NCBI GenBank assembly: GCA_950295325.1
Contig: CATNTY010000043.1
Location: 1-32,992, forward strand
Length of the DNA stretch: 32,992 nucleotides
Reading direction: 5' to 3'
From: Polytrichum commune
Taxonomy: Eukaryota; Streptophyta; Polytrichopsida; Polytrichales; Polytrichaceae
Shown piece by piece: positions 1 to 11,984 of this stretch. Positions within the stretch are counted from its first letter, which is position 1. Each line of letters starts with the position of its first letter. The translations under genes and the position numbers were made by a program. The notes under the pieces were generated by a model. The model had not been told where the DNA came from and did not search any database. It saw nothing but the letters and a program-made list of their open reading frames with translations.

Positions 1-91
1 ATCATGCAAACATGACACCCCTACACCAACATACAAAGGGTTGGAAAAAAAAAAGTTCTACTCCACCAACAACGTGGAGTCTGAATTCTAG

Positions 92-750
92 TTCTACCTT
101 GACAACATCAGACGTTGTGTGAGTGGCAACAAGAAAAAGTATGGTTTGGATTGGCCTATAGTACCCAACATGTGGCATGTGAAGATAGGAATGAATATCT
201 CAAGAGCAAAGGTATTGGCACTTGAAGATGTCATATTCTAATTGTAATATAAGGAGGCACTTTCACCTTGTCATAGGTTTTCAACAATTACAACACTCCC
301 CATTCCTTGGTCACATTTTCATGTTGCCCCAAACCCAAACTTCCATCCAACTTCAAGATTTTCCAAGACAATTAGACGAAATCCGACACTACCAACATCC
401 AATCACAAAAACAAATGGGAGAGCATTGGATTAATGGACATGTACTATGTTGTTGTAGTCACAACCATTCCTTACCCAAGATTTGGAGCTATCATCAACA
501 TCATCTCAAAGAAGGACAATACCTATCATGTTACAATTGGCAACATCCCACAATGCATTTGCTCGGATTTCACAAAGATGTCCTCTCAAATTTTGGGAAA
601 GAAAGGGATATGCGTGTATTACAAACACCTTTACTACGTGTTTAGATTTTTTTTGCAAGGTGGATTACGACAACAACAAGTTCATTCATGCTCCAACATC
701 CACCTACAACGAGGTCATATAAGTACTTGAGTTGGCCAACATTGTCCAGT
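92..750 (+). pseudogene. SWIM zinc-finger transposase relic (MULE/FAR1 type)
   Basis: The reading frame starting near base 92 (FYLDNIRRCVSGNKKKYGLD) stops at a TAA near 240 and is picked up again in the same frame at 434. There the sequence PQCICSDFTKMSS (C-x-C at 554-562) is followed by KHLYYVFRF, the order of a SWIM finger (C-x-C ... C-x-H). The third zinc ligand is lost: YKH stands where CKH is expected. A run of eight T at 647-654 causes a frameshift, after which the reading continues as CKVDYDNNKFIHAPTSTYNEV in another frame. In known families SWIM fingers lie downstream of the catalytic core of MULE transposases and FAR1/FHY3 proteins. The core itself is not visible, and the window edge cuts the element. 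It is a dead fragment; assignment to MULE rather than FAR1 is inference. Confidence 0.6.
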
Positions 751-1029
751 GCTAGTATTGATTCTAGTGTAGTATTCCCCATATAGTTTATGACACAATA
801 TGTTTGGAAACATATGTGGTTGTACACATAAATGTTTTGGATTTTATAATAAAAATCAGCAAGTGGTTGAAAGTTTTTCCTATTTAACATGGTAATAGCC
901 CCCCACCATTTATAGTCATTTATAGTCATTGTTTGTTAAATATAGTTGAAAAAATAGTCAATCAATGTGACACATTTGAAAGGTGAACCCTAAACCCGTA
1001 ACTTTTTTTCATAAATTGGACTAATTGCT

Positions 1030-1545
1030 CACATGTTACCACTCACCGCTCCAACCTCCATATCCAACCAATGTGTTTTTTGCCTTCCGAACATGAGCAA
1101 GTCAATTCAACACAAAATTTGAATTTGCATCTAAGCCTAGAGACCACGGAAATGGTTACCTTCATCATGCATGAACTCCATGTCGTTAAAACCGACAACT
1201 AAGATAATTTCCATTGGAAACAAGCCCTCTTTGGGGAGAACATTCCTAAGAAGTTTGTTAGAAAAATCAAGATTTGGTATATTCTCCATGGCATTATTCT
1301 TTGGCCAATTTGGATGGAGCGCAATAATAGGTTGTTCAATCATGAACAATGGCATGAGTCCAAAGTTAATCAAACACCTCATTTGGGACGATCTCATCAT
1401 GTACGCCAAAGCGACTTGAGAAAGGGTTATTAAATTTGTTAGGACTATTGCCTACTCGGCCAAAGCTCTTTGACCAAACTTGGGGTGCTAGAAATGTCCT
1501 CTGTACAAGGAACAATTTACATATCACTTAGCTAGAAAAGACAAC
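1030..1545 (+). pseudogene. LINE reverse-transcriptase ORF, 3' coding end (relic)
   Basis: Pieces in several frames form the C-terminal end of a plant non-LTR retrotransposon protein. CVFC at 1072-1083, followed by SIQHK and a downstream Cys, looks like the zinc-binding zf-RVT segment. HWKQALFGE (about 1211-1237), MERNNRLFNHEQWHESKV (about 1312-1365), IWDDLIMYAKA (about 1381-1413) and WGARNVLCTRNNLHI (about 1480-1523) follow in order. Stops and at least two frameshifts separate them, so the copy is inactive. No polymerase motif is present; only the 3' part of the element survives, as expected from 5'-truncated insertion. Bases 1546-1700 may be its 3' untranslated part, but nothing there proves it. 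Confidence 0.65.
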
Positions 1546-1718
1546 ACAACTACGTTGGTATACAATTGGTTGGTCATTTGGTGGCTTGGGGGTGGTGCTT
1601 GGATGGCAGTTCGATGGGTTTTGTTACTTTTACGTGGCGGTGTGGTGTGTGTGAGGAGCATGCCTCCCCTTGAAGTGGGTGCGTCTTCCTCGCACTACTC
1701 AAATTGCAAGGCCAAGGT

Positions 1719-2290
1719 GACAACAATTTTTACTCTGTTTTTATTGAAAATGACTAATATGACTACAATCAATATATTGTCCAAATCTAACACCTCCAAT
1801 CCAATGGCTATCCTTTGGGTCGTGTCATAATGACCATGGTTATTTTCACACTCTTTATGTGGTAAGTATATTATATTGCACATATTGTGACAACTTCTGA
1901 TGCATGACTCACTTCGTTTTTATTAACTATTTTGATTAAACTACAAATATTTTGACACCTTGTGTCATGGGATCCGCTTCATTCTCATTTTAGTAAGGTG
2001 ATTTTTAATATCATTGTTTAATATTTCAAATTTACCTACATAGTAAGTAGTCAAATATACTGACAGAGTGGGCCAACATCTTCCCCAAGTGCCTAGGGTG
2101 ATAGCCTAGGAGAAGTGGAAGGCCAGGGGGAGGGGGGGGGGCTTGAACTTGGGACCCCATGGATTCCAAACCATTCCTTAAGCCATCAACTCTGCTCACA
2201 TTACATGTGCACATAATTAGTAGGTAACATAGTTATTGGGTAACAGAGCTACTGCACATAATTATTGTACATAGTTACTACTTAGAGTTA
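1719..2290 (+). repeat. Dispersed repeat family, copy 1 (relative at 32401-32870)
   Basis: Aligns by eye along its length with 32401-32870 in the same orientation. Shared landmarks in order: a CAAATCTAA...CCTCCAATC block (1781), AATGACCATGG with TTTTCACAC (about 1828), TATTATATTGCA (1868), TAGTAAGTAG (2041), CCATCAACT...GCTCACATT (2185) and GGTAACA (2223). The copies are diverged by many substitutions and small indels. The family is unknown to me; it contains a tRNA-like segment read on the minus strand (2131-2225). Confidence 0.6.
2131..2225 (-). repeat. tRNA-derived SINE-like head (minus strand), copy 1
   Basis: On the minus strand, TGGCTTAAGGAATGG (complement of 2171-2185) resembles a Pol III A box. 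GTTCAAGCC (complement of 2140-2148) fits the B-box consensus GWTCRANNC. The boxes are about 37 bases apart, typical of tRNA-derived SINEs. A 10-base G run abuts the B box. No tail or target duplication is visible, and no cloverleaf can be drawn, so this is not a tRNA gene. Confidence 0.45.
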
Positions 2291-2344
2291 CTATAGAGTT
2301 TGCAAATTGTGTAGGTTGCTAATTTATTTATAATTTTAAAAGTT

Positions 2345-2640
2345 ATATAAAATTTTTATAGGTTTCAAAATTATGAAATTTTTGGAGTTATTTTAACCTA
2401 TTTAACTTGCCTAAAAGGCTTATTTGGTAGAATAATTTTGAAAAATTCTTTAGGTTGCATATAGATTTTATCTTTTTTAAAATAATAATGTAGACTCTTT
2501 ATAGATTTCAACTCTATGGATTTTTTTTGGAATTTTATTTTCAAGCTATTTAACTTGCCTAAAAGGGCTCATTTCTTTACATTCTTTGTGAGTATCTATA
2601 GGTTGCACATGAATTTTTAAATTTTTTTGACAAAAGGTTG
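2345..2640. repeat. AT-rich tandem duplication, about 147-bp unit
   Basis: The phrase CTATTTAACTTGCCTAAAAG occurs at about 2398 and again at about 2545, followed in both by GGCTTATTT or GGCTCATTT. The preceding TTATAG.TTTCAA block also recurs at this spacing. Two strongly diverged units; no coding potential seen. Confidence 0.5.
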
Positions 2641-3180
2641 TAGACTTTGTAGTTGTTACCAGATCTAAGGTTGAGGCATCCAAAGTCAACCAAGTTTAAT
2701 TAATTGCTTACTAGGGTCATGTTATGCCAACATGGATGAGATCTATATTTTTTGGGCGAACGAAGTTATAGTTTATGTGATGACATGTTATGACTAATCA
2801 TCCTCATAAGAGTTTTGATAACTATCACAATCAAGCCTTAGCATTTAGATGAGCAATTATGGGTTTAACTATAGATCGACTATGTGTTACCTTAACCTCA
2901 CCGCTTCAAAATTTGTAGCAATTTCCATATTCATGTGAAAAACCTTTAAAAAAATGCATTCTCCTCATAATATGTTTCTCTTCACAAGAAAAATACTTCC
3001 CCGCTACTACTCCTCCTAAACAAATGCAAACTCTCTGATTTGTCATTTATAGATGCCTCAACCTTATAGATTTTTGTGAAAGTTTTCCAAGCTCTCTTAT
3101 ATGCTTGAAAGTTTGTCTTAGGATTTGTGGATATGCAATGGTCACAGGGCCAAACAACAAGGAGCTCACAAAGTGGCCAT
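2641..3180. other. Intergenic, no feature recognised
   Basis: AT-rich sequence with short open frames only. I see no conserved motif, repeat boundary or inverted repeat. Confidence 0.4.
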
Positions 3181-3181
3181 A

Positions 3182-3449
3182 TGTGTGCTTGAGTGGGCAA
3201 ATCTTTCTATAACTAGGATGGTGGGTTCAAACACATACTTGCAATTAACTCAATGATCCTTTGGTGTAAGAACCATTCAACAAGGTGACCATTTACAAAA
3301 TGACCATTGTTGCCTCGACACAAAGGATCATTGTGTCAAATGAAAGTATGTGGCGATACCCACAATTCTAGTAGTGTTGGCTCTCGATACATTTTGATGT
3401 TGGCTTTTTGGCCTCCTATATATCTCAAAACAAAAATAATAAAAATAAA

Positions 3450-3484
<35 letters not shown>

Positions 3485-3486
3485 CT
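3182..3486 (+). repeat. SINE-like retroposon ending in (AAC)n
   Basis: A degenerate A box (GCTTGAGTGGGC, about 3187) and B box (GGTTCAAACAC, 3224-3234; two mismatches to consensus) are about 37 bases apart. The 3' end TTGGCTTTTTGGCCTCCTAT..ATCTCAAAA resembles that of the SINE at 15972-16180 (TTGGCTTGTCGGCCTTCTAT..CTCACTAAAA). An A-rich stretch and about ten AAC units follow. The shared 3' end suggests the same family. No target-site duplication was found. Confidence 0.4.
3454..3485. repeat. (AAC)n microsatellite
   Basis: About ten uninterrupted AAC units, probably grown out of the A-rich tail of the SINE-like unit. Confidence 0.9.
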
Positions 3487-3891
3487 ACTTCATCCCCACT
3501 TGCTGTGTAAGTTGTTGAAAACGAGACATGTGTATACACACCATCATGTTACCATTCCAATTTCTGCTGTGCCACCTTGGCGATTCAAACTACGATGTCT
3601 TTTTTTAATTAGATCCCGAACAAACCAAATTAAGCCCGTTCTAGAAGCCACATGTTTCAATCTGTTGTTTACTATATTTGAGTGGCGATTCTATGGGCAG
3701 TGGCTAATTGGCAGATCTAGTCGGGGCTTCACAGCACGAGTAGACGGAGGACATAACGTTGTTTTGTGAATCATTCATGCTTGTGCAAAATTCCTCAATA
3801 ACTTAGCTTGCGGCTAGCAAGTGGCTGCAAACGACTCCTAATTAAGCAACAGCTAGCACTACAGGGATCCATGTAAACTTAACACTTACAC
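3487..3891. other. Intergenic, no feature recognised
   Basis: No repeat or coding signal beyond short chance frames. Confidence 0.4.
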
Positions 3892-4571
3892 TGATATGTG
3901 CAATTAGGTTGCCCCCACGCTCATTTATCCACATTCCATACTATTTTGTACATTCATGACCTCAGTAATAGATTGTAATATATTCATCAATCGTGGGATC
4001 TATACATATGAATGCCATAGCTCTCTAGCTAGTAGCATGGCACCTTTCTGCTTAATAATCAATTAAAGTGCAAAAGTAGGTAAGGCAACCCATAAAATGA
4101 TATTCTAAAATGGGGCAGATTCAGAACTCATTCAAGTTGTTTATGTAGTTCATGGATGGTTTTTCTGATTTCATCTATGTCGGCTACGATTAACCTTGAC
4201 ACTTCCCATGACCAACATTCCTTACCCTAAAGTTTGTCTTCTACTTGTATGTCGCGGTTCTGCTTGGCAACAAATTTTGCTTTGTGTGAGAGTTATACGG
4301 AGTGGTCTTTGTGAGAGACTATGTTGCTATGGTGTCCAGTGAATGTCACTTGCATTATTATTATTTTAGGCACTCTTTGATTTTGATTTTGATTTTTTTT
4401 TACACTTAGCGAAATTAATTTCCCAAAAATTTAGGCGCCTTTCAAATTAATTCTTTTCTAGCCCAAGATGCAAGAGAGCTATGGTAAACTAAGGTGTAAG
4501 TTTGTGTAATATGATATTGTCCAAAGGTAAATTGTAACCCATTCGTGAAGGCAACCTAATTGCACACATCA
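3892..4571. mobile_element. Inverted-repeat element (MITE-like), copy 1
   Basis: TGATATGTGCAATTAGGTTGCC at 3892-3913 pairs with GGCAACCTAATTGCAC.CATCA at 4550-4571: 21 of 22 positions complementary. The subterminal sequence resembles a second, shorter copy at 17371-17595 (ATTCCA.A.TATTTT after the left repeat; GGTAA.TT before the right repeat). No transposase is encoded. No target duplication is evident, and similarity on the right continues past the repeat (GAATGATTTT in both), so the true end may lie outside these bounds. Confidence 0.6.
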
Positions 4572-6783
4572 ACGTAGCTCTCCTCCACCATGAAATGATT
4601 TTTATGACATTATATGTAAGAGTAAATTGAAATCCATATAGAGATCTCAAAGCCATCCAATGGAAGAAAATCAATGATAATACCCCGCAATTCCCATGGT
4701 GTTGAGTTTAGTCTAAGAGATTCATTCAACTTAAGTTACCAATATACAAATACGTGATTAATCAACATGCATGTTTTTAGTTGACTTTTGACATTAAGCA
4801 TCCCGATCATTTGTTTTTTAGACAAAGAGACTATGTGTTTGTAGTTTGCCATCTTCTAAATAAGAACAAAACCTAGGGTACATTTTCTCAAGGAAGGGTT
4901 ACCTAGTGTTTCATACAAGCATTTGTCAAATTATAATTCTTTAAATTTAGATAATAGAATAGCTATTTCGTTGTGGAAACACACTTAGCATGTCTTTCAC
5001 TCTTCTTTCTCTTGAGAAATCCTCTTGGGATCTAAATTTCAGTATCTCATTCTAATTTCTCTTTTGGATGTGGTATGTAATTTTTCATCTCCTAATTCTA
5101 AAGTAGAACCATTGTCTTGGTAACAATGATTTTGAGTGTAGCAATTGTATTTGTAACCATTGGCCAATGCAACTTCAAATCACATCAAGCTCCTTCATTA
5201 ATTGATCAATATTGATTCTAATACAAGTCAAAACATTTATTGTTGAAATCCAATCTTTCATTTTGGCTTACAACCATGCAACAAGTAGTTAGCATACATA
5301 GTCTGAGTGTAAGTATCGATCTCATACATTCACTTAGCCTAGGATGACTCATACCTCAAAAATCATCATCTCAATACTACATACCATATCTCTATAGTGA
5401 GGACATCTCTCTCACACATGTCATTTCCACAGTTATACAATTGTTCATCGTTTTCAGCTTCTAAAGAAATCTTTCATTCAACATCCATTAAACAAACAAA
5501 AATATGACTGGTTCTCTCTTCGACTATAGCTATAAACTTCAATAAGATATATTCTATCTCCTATGTTTTTTTCTTCCTCCCATAGATATATCAACAATTT
5601 TCAAGTACTTTTTTCTTAGCTTAATCCTTGGAAACTCTAAAAACATTCTCTTGACAATCAATGTCCTCTCAACTTTCAATAGTTAAAACTCTTCTATTTA
5701 TAGGGTACTACTCTCATCCTCACTATCTCAGTGTATGTTGCAATCTTAGTCATCAATGGACTCCCTTTATCGTTTCCACAATTTGATTGAATCTCAACTC
5801 CGCCCTAACTTCTTAGAGACCTCACTCTCTAAGTGTTGGTAGATTATAGTAAACCATTCTTCCTCATTACATATTATTACATTCAATCTCTCATTGGCTA
5901 ATTATCTCATTGGCTCTTGTATTTTTTATCTTTTTTATCATCCAAGTATTTCACTCATCTCATAATTTCAGTCTCATGCTTTATTTCTATCACATAAATT
6001 ACTCAATCCTTCCCATTTGAAGACACTTAGAAATTTATAACTAATTGCTACAGACAATTGTTGTTGAACAATGTTCATAGTGTTTTCAACACCACTCAAT
6101 TTATGTTCAACTTGACATTCACACATAAGAGACACTAGTGACCAACACAAATACACAATGCATTCAAATCACAATCAAATAAAGTCTACACGATTATGGT
6201 TGCACAATGTCTCATAAACCAACTATGGACACATTCCCATTTCTATAACAAGGTAATACATTCCTAATTCAGAAGAAGACTCCGATAGTAGTTCAAGTAC
6301 AAGAATCACTCCTTCTGATAATCAAACTCTCGACTTCACACTCTTAAGAAAAACAAATATCCTTAAGAAGAAGAAAAATATCGCATGTAATTACTATGTT
6401 GAGGGAGGCAAGTCTATAGTTTCTTTCTTTGTGCTCAAAACTCTAAGAAAAACATGCCGACCATGATGCACCTCTCTTCTTATGGCAAACAAAGAGACAA
6501 TAGTGTAACCGACTTAGGGCTCCTAAAGCCATCCTCATAGTCTCAACCACACAAAATTGTCCATGGTTTATTGATTTCATCAATTTAACTACGGTTCTCA
6601 TCAACTTACTAGTTGGAGGCATGTAGTGAAACTAATGACTTTTTTTTTGGATCATAGTGTGAAAGTCTTCATTCTAAGTTACATGGTCATAAGGGGTAGA
6701 AGAATGAAGGCCCCTTTTACACTAGAGAGATTTGAGAGCTTAATGATAGGAGCCTTCTCGTTGGTAGGGAGAAGAAGAAGGAA
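4572..6783. other. Intergenic, no feature recognised
   Basis: More than 2 kb of AT-rich sequence without a frame above 60 codons that looks coding. It is probably old transposon debris, but I cannot name a family. Confidence 0.4.
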
Positions 6784-6836
6784 ATTATGGTGTTGCTTCA
6801 TTTTTTAGTTGGTCTAAATCTTTATATAATCTTGAA
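6784..6836 (+). repeat. Short dispersed repeat (relative at 11331-11384)
   Basis: GTTGCTTCATTTT followed by AGTTGGTCTAA and TATAT.TAATC are shared with 11331-11384; roughly 40 of 53 positions agree. It may be the edge of a larger retroelement that has decayed. Confidence 0.5.
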
Positions 6837-7879
6837 ATGGGTTGTACAAGAAATTGAGGACCTCCAAACATCAAGGACTACTTCCACCTTTCAAAGGTGA
6901 ATACCTTGAACATGCAGAGATAAGTTGGCATTCACCTATCTCCTCCGAGGGGAGTTGCCTAGGTTCTCACATGGTTGGTCAAAATATCAAGTTTATCCAG
7001 ATACCCCTACTATGACTGGGTGGACCATATGTGGTAGGGTGCACCAAAAATCAAGTGTTAGGAAGGTCATTGAACCCAATACCATTCCGGCATTTGGCAA
7101 CTTAATCTTGGAGTTCCCATGGGATCCATGTTAGTTGAGACCAATGTTGGACCAAGATATAAGCGAATGCATGGTATGCATTAGTGCTATCAATTGAAGA
7201 ACATACATGACCAATATCAAAGTACTAGTACTAGTCAAATATTGATACACTTGGTAAGTATCACAAATGAGAGAATATTCGTATACCCAAGTCGTTATAT
7301 GGGTCAATACTATCCTACGACCATTGATATTAGGGTAATTCTACATAGGTATGAAGGTTCTTTGAATGTCCATATACCCAATTGGTATATAAAAAAATTA
7401 TCCTCCAATACATGTACCCTAATGGTATCAAAAAGATGTAAATTGTATATACATGGAGTAGTAACAAAAAAAAGGTGATATCGGAAAAAGGTTAAGATCT
7501 TGGGTTTAAAATTTCCCAATAGTTTTGCAAGTTTGAGCTCTCAACTCGCACTCTAGTGTAAGGGTGCTATAACCAACACTCCACTTAATATCCACACCCT
7601 AAAATCTTGCACAATGAGTACATCATAATTATGAGAATATCCACCACCTTAACATCAAGCCCCCCTACTAGTTTTCGGTAATCTACCAATAAAACTTTGG
7701 ACCGTTATAACTTCTGCACACAAAATCTAAAGAAGACATACTTTGGTGCATTGGAGTCCCTTTTAAATTGCTAATATATTTTTATTAATTTATTAGATCA
7801 ATAATGATAAAAAAATTTGTATTATACTAAGAGTTATGCTCATAGTTTAAAGTGACGGTTTAATCACCCTCTGCCTTAG
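6837..7879. other. Intergenic, no feature recognised
   Basis: Frames of 69-94 codons are present but have no recognisable motif and look like chance openings. Confidence 0.35.
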
Positions 7880-8560
7880 TGGGCCTAATTGTTTACTAGA
7901 GAGACGTGGAACATAGACCTCTATGATCTATTGCACAAGGATTTGAGACGTGGCACAAATGGACAACCATGTGGAAGGCATCATGGGGTTTGTCTCATTG
8001 GGAAACCCAAGACAACCCAACACTATCAAAACCCACATTTGATGATCCCAAGGAGGTTATTCTTGCTAAAGAGTGGAACTCTTTGCATCTCTTGGGAAGA
8101 AACTAGACTGTCTCCACCTCAAGGATTTTCTCAAATACGAGCGTAAATCGTACATTAAGCAACCATTGACACCACCACAACACAAGATCATTGTTGCGTA
8201 CCGTGCCTCAAATCATAGACTTGCCAGTGAAACCAGAGGGTGGTTGACAATTCGATCCTATCTCTAAAGATAATAAGATTATGCCACTTTTGATCTTACA
8301 ACGTAATTGAAATCGAGACACACTTTGTGTTGGAGTGTTCCGTATATAACTCCGGTAGGGATAAGTTCCAATCACGTATTGAAAACATAGTATTAGGGAA
8401 TCTTAAGTCTTTCTTTAGCCATTATTAGCCTCTATCTCACGAAGGCTATTGGGAGTTTGCCACTATGGGATTTAGCCGGTTCGGCCACATCATAACGATG
8501 TACTTAATTAGTCCCCGTAAGCCTTTTGGCTCCCGGGACTATAAAACCAATTTCATCTCA
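7880..8560 (+). pseudogene. LINE 3' end, copy B (relic)
   Basis: Homologous to 10400-11040 and, over its last part, to 30455-30625. Readable pieces include LHLKDFLKYERKSYI and YRASNHRLASETRGWLTI (8073-8267). They are followed in another frame by RLCHF, a stop where a Cys is expected, SYNVIEIETHFVLEC and NIVLGNLKSFF (about 8278-8416). The C-x2-C ... H-x4-C spacing is that of the zf-RVT zinc-binding segment near the end of plant LINE polymerases, with the second Cys codon changed to TGA. It is inactive and lacks the upstream polymerase domain. Confidence 0.55.
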
Positions 8561-9651
8561 CGACATTGCTCCGTCTCATCAACATAAATTAACCGGGAGA
8601 ATAACATATTCATCATAGATGATCATGAGTGTGCCTCACATATAGTTGATTACAGGTGGGTTATCTATTCCTACACCAGGGAGATGCTTTCGCAAGGTGC
8701 TGGTCTGAAAGGTCTCGGTACATAAGGAAAACATGGGACAAATGTAGCTTAGTTTTTATTCCAACGCACTTATTAGCATGTTCTCGCTTAATTTTTTTAG
8801 CTTAACTTAACTGCTCGTTCAAAAATACAAATCTAAAAGACTAGCTGCCAGCATCATGTTGTGTGTATATTATGTTAGAAATTTTTGGCAATTGCAGCGA
8901 GAGAGGGTATAACTGTGGTTTGCATTTTAGGTGTTTGAGGCATCAGGAAGCAACCTAAAGGAAAATTTAGTCAGAAGAATCCATACTTGTCTTTTGTACT
9001 TGTTGTCATAGCCCAGGCCCTAGCAGGAGGTCAAGTTTCTCCTGCAAATTTAGAAAAACAATACCTAATGATGAGGAAGCCCGAGGGTCGATAATTAGGT
9101 AGGCCGCTTTACATGAATGTCAAGGCCAATTTGGGGCTTTGTATGCATAATTTTTTGTATGTGATTGGTCTCATTCACCAAGGGTGAGTTTTCATTGAGG
9201 CCGTTCACCCACCAGGTTCTAGTGTGAATAAGGACAAATCTCCTGAAATGTAGAGGGAATCCAGTGGGGTAGGGGTTCGTATGTGTCAACTAGCTACTCC
9301 CATCTTCTCATATTTGGGCTCACCCATTAACCTCCTTCCTTCATGTTAAAACCTCCTCCTCCTTCTAAAACATGTCTTCAATCCTTTGGTAGTTGGCACT
9401 TGTAGGTTAACGATTCTTTAGTGGGACACATGGAATTCTAGCTGCACCTATCCAACACCCTCCACATTCTAGCAGCCCACCAAAACATCGTTGGATGGTG
9501 GCTTGTGCTTAACTACATGCGAACATCTCCGACCCATTCTTTTCTAGAATCTAGTTAGTGAGTAGCCTACATGGAAACTCACCCTAAATCAACCCCAAGG
9601 CCTTTACATGATGGAGTCAAGGACATTCCTTGAGAATGATATTCTAACAAG
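8561..9651. other. Intergenic, no feature recognised
   Basis: Possibly the 3' untranslated remainder of copy B followed by unrelated sequence. No motif identified. Confidence 0.35.
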
Positions 9652-9960
9652 GTGAAAGTATATTTTAGTGCATTAAAGACAAAATCTAATATGGTCCAAG
9701 GGAAGAGTGTTAGGTTGAACCAAAATGGAAACCCAATTTGCTTCCTTGCAGTTGTGTTAGTGATTCCTCTTTTCTTGGCCCGAGTCAATGTTTTGTGTGA
9801 ATTGGCTTCAAATTTTGGAGGCCTCGATCCCTCGTGTAAAGTTGACCTTAGTATCATTCTAAGGACTGGAACATACAAGGCTTTTGTCACTGGGAAAGAT
9901 CTACAATTGCTATTTAAAGGGTCTCTCCCATGTACTAGGTTGTGGAGAAGCTTTAGTTGA
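9652..9960 (+). pseudogene. Possible transposon-derived coding fragment
   Basis: A 102-codon open frame (including LARVNVLCELASNFGGLD and GKDLQLLFKGSLPCTRLW) stands out from its surroundings. Similar-looking residues continue past the stop in shifted frames toward the LINE relic at 10400. I do not recognise a domain. It could be an upstream piece of that retroelement, or chance; the opposite strand is also open here for 129 codons, which lowers confidence. Confidence 0.2.
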
Positions 9961-10180
9961 AGTAGCATGTCAAGCTTTGTGTTTGACTAAGTGCTAACCA
10001 CTGACCCATACTCGTTCACCATGTGAGATTTCAAGGAAAATGCAACAAATTGTAGGTATGGAAGCTATGATGGCCACCTTGAGGAAGAAGCAATAGTTAG
10101 AGTCACATGTTGGGAACTCAAAATCCATCTTTTCAAAGCGGTAGGGTTTTCAACTTTTTCATGTGGTACACGTAGAGATT

Positions 10181-10194
10181 GGGGGGGGGGGGGG
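10181..10194 (+). repeat. Poly(G) run, 14 bases
   Basis: Uninterrupted G14, one of three long G homopolymers in the window (others near 2132 and 27352). Confidence 0.9.
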
Positions 10195-10399
10195 AGGTGA
10201 AGAAATTCCATTGGAAGGTTTTGTGAGAAAGGCATGAGGATACACATGATGATTCACATTCTTTGACATCCTACAAATATTGTTGGTTGAATTTGGGGAT
10301 CTTTGCATGGAACTATATGCACTTGAACTAGCTATAGGTTTCCAACAACGATTTGCTCACTTACCATCTTCTTATTTAGTTAATCCAACAACCTCACTT

Positions 10400-11040
10400 T
10401 CTCAACATCCAGCTAAATGAGGATTTGACACTTGGTACAAATTGACATCCATTTAGAAGGCACCATGGGGTTGGTCATAATGAGAAACATTGGACATCCC
10501 AACACCACCTAAAAATCATATTTGATGCCATCAAACATGCCTTTCTTGCTAAAGTGGGACTATTCCACCTCACATGAAAGAAATTAGAATACCTTCGTCT
10601 CAAGGATTTTTTCAACTATGGATGTGAGTTTTACTTGAAGCAACCAATGACAACACCCCAATGCAAAACCATTGTTGCTTACCGCACCTCAAATCATAGA
10701 CTTATGAAAATTAGTTAGTGGTCGACAATCCCAATTTTGAGGGATTAAAGATTATGCCAACTCCTTTTATAAAAGGAAATGAAAAATAAAACACAATATG
10801 TGTTGAAGTGTTTCCGCTACAACAACATTAGATGTAGATTCCATTCCCTATTTCAAAATATAGTATTAGGTAGTCCAAGTTTTTTTCTTTCAGCTGGACC
10901 ATCAAATTGATATTAGGTTATATCTTACCATGGCCGTTGCACTCCATTACCCTAAGGAATGAGCCTTTTAGACAACACCTTGATATACATCTAGTTCCAT
11001 AGCCTTTTGGCTTCTTGGACTCTAATCAATTTCATTACAT
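10400..11040 (+). pseudogene. LINE 3' end, copy C (relic)
   Basis: Collinear with copy B: shared CTCAAGGATTTT (10599), AAGCAACCA.TGACA (10636), CCTCAAATCATAGACTT (10687), AAGATTATGCCA (10748) and ATAGTATTAGG (10859). Translation of the last part gives YVLKCF.YNNIRCRFHSLFQNIVLG in a frame broken from the preceding part. It has more stops than copy B and is not functional. Confidence 0.5.
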
Positions 11041-11984
11041 TTGAACAATTGAAAGACATTTCTATCATTAAAAAAGTACAATAGTTTTTAAGGTCATGTT
11101 AATAATGGAAAGAGGATTTTGACACATCCTAGCATGGAATTTTTGGACACCATTTGAAGAAGCCACAAATTCAGAAATATTGGAGATCATAGGTGAGTCC
11201 AATACTATCCCTAGGCTCTCACATAAAAAAATTGTTCATTTCAAACAAGAATAAAAGTTGTTTTGGGGTAAGGGTCTCGATTAAGTGTAAGTAAGAAAGA
11301 ATTACGGCTCATACATTGGCACCAATGTTAATTACGATGTTGCTTCATTTTAGAGTTGGTCTAAGTCTATATGTAATCCCGAAGCATGCATTACTTGCTC
11401 AATCATGATTATTACAATTGTTATGATAGCTAGGGTGATAACTAGCCACCATAACAATTGTATATAAACATCAAAGGCATATGCACCGTTGTAAGGAAAC
11501 ATCCCATAAACACGAACACTAGAAGCATATGTGTCTTGGACGATTGACATGTGAAAATTACCCCATGTCGTTGGAGACCTCGAAATCTACCCGTCATAGT
11601 TTGCATTGTTCTTGCACCGACGTAGGATGATTGTCTAGAACTCATAGGAGTCGAACTACTAAACTCTAGTGTCCCTGCAAATCCTAGATACGTTTGATAC
11701 CGAGTTCCCTGTAGCGTATATAACTCCAGCCGTCTCACAGTCCACTTGTCCAGGCTGATTCCGCAGACACGCCGGCATTAAAAACAAGTCACTTTGAGAC
11801 AATGAATACTAAGTTGACCTTTGGTACACGCCCTCTCGTCCTCTGGAATTAAAGAAGTGCTCGTAATATGGTAGCATGAGGTATCATATACGAAAACCTC
11901 CCAAGGTCCCAACGAATGCTTACACCATGTTCTTGTCCTCAACACCTGGGGGAGGGGCACTCATCACCTAGGTATTGGAAACGA
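11041..11984. other. Intergenic; unrecognised minus-strand frames
   Basis: Two overlapping minus-strand frames (11442-11738 and 11350-11550) are open for 98 and 66 codons. The second includes a hydrophobic stretch (LLWWLVITLAIITIVIIMI). No homologous family comes to mind and there is no splice or start context that singles them out. The short repeat shared with 6784-6836 lies at 11331-11384. Confidence 0.25.

Noticed and set aside
986-997. AACCCTAAACCC, a plant telomere-like word
   Set aside because: Single occurrence, no array.
3336-3539. Minus-strand frame with a poly-Val run
   Set aside because: It is simply the translated (AAC)n microsatellite.
11442-11738. 98-codon minus-strand frame and overlapping hydrophobic frame
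   Set aside because: No motif, no splice context and overlapping alternative frames; I could not support a gene.
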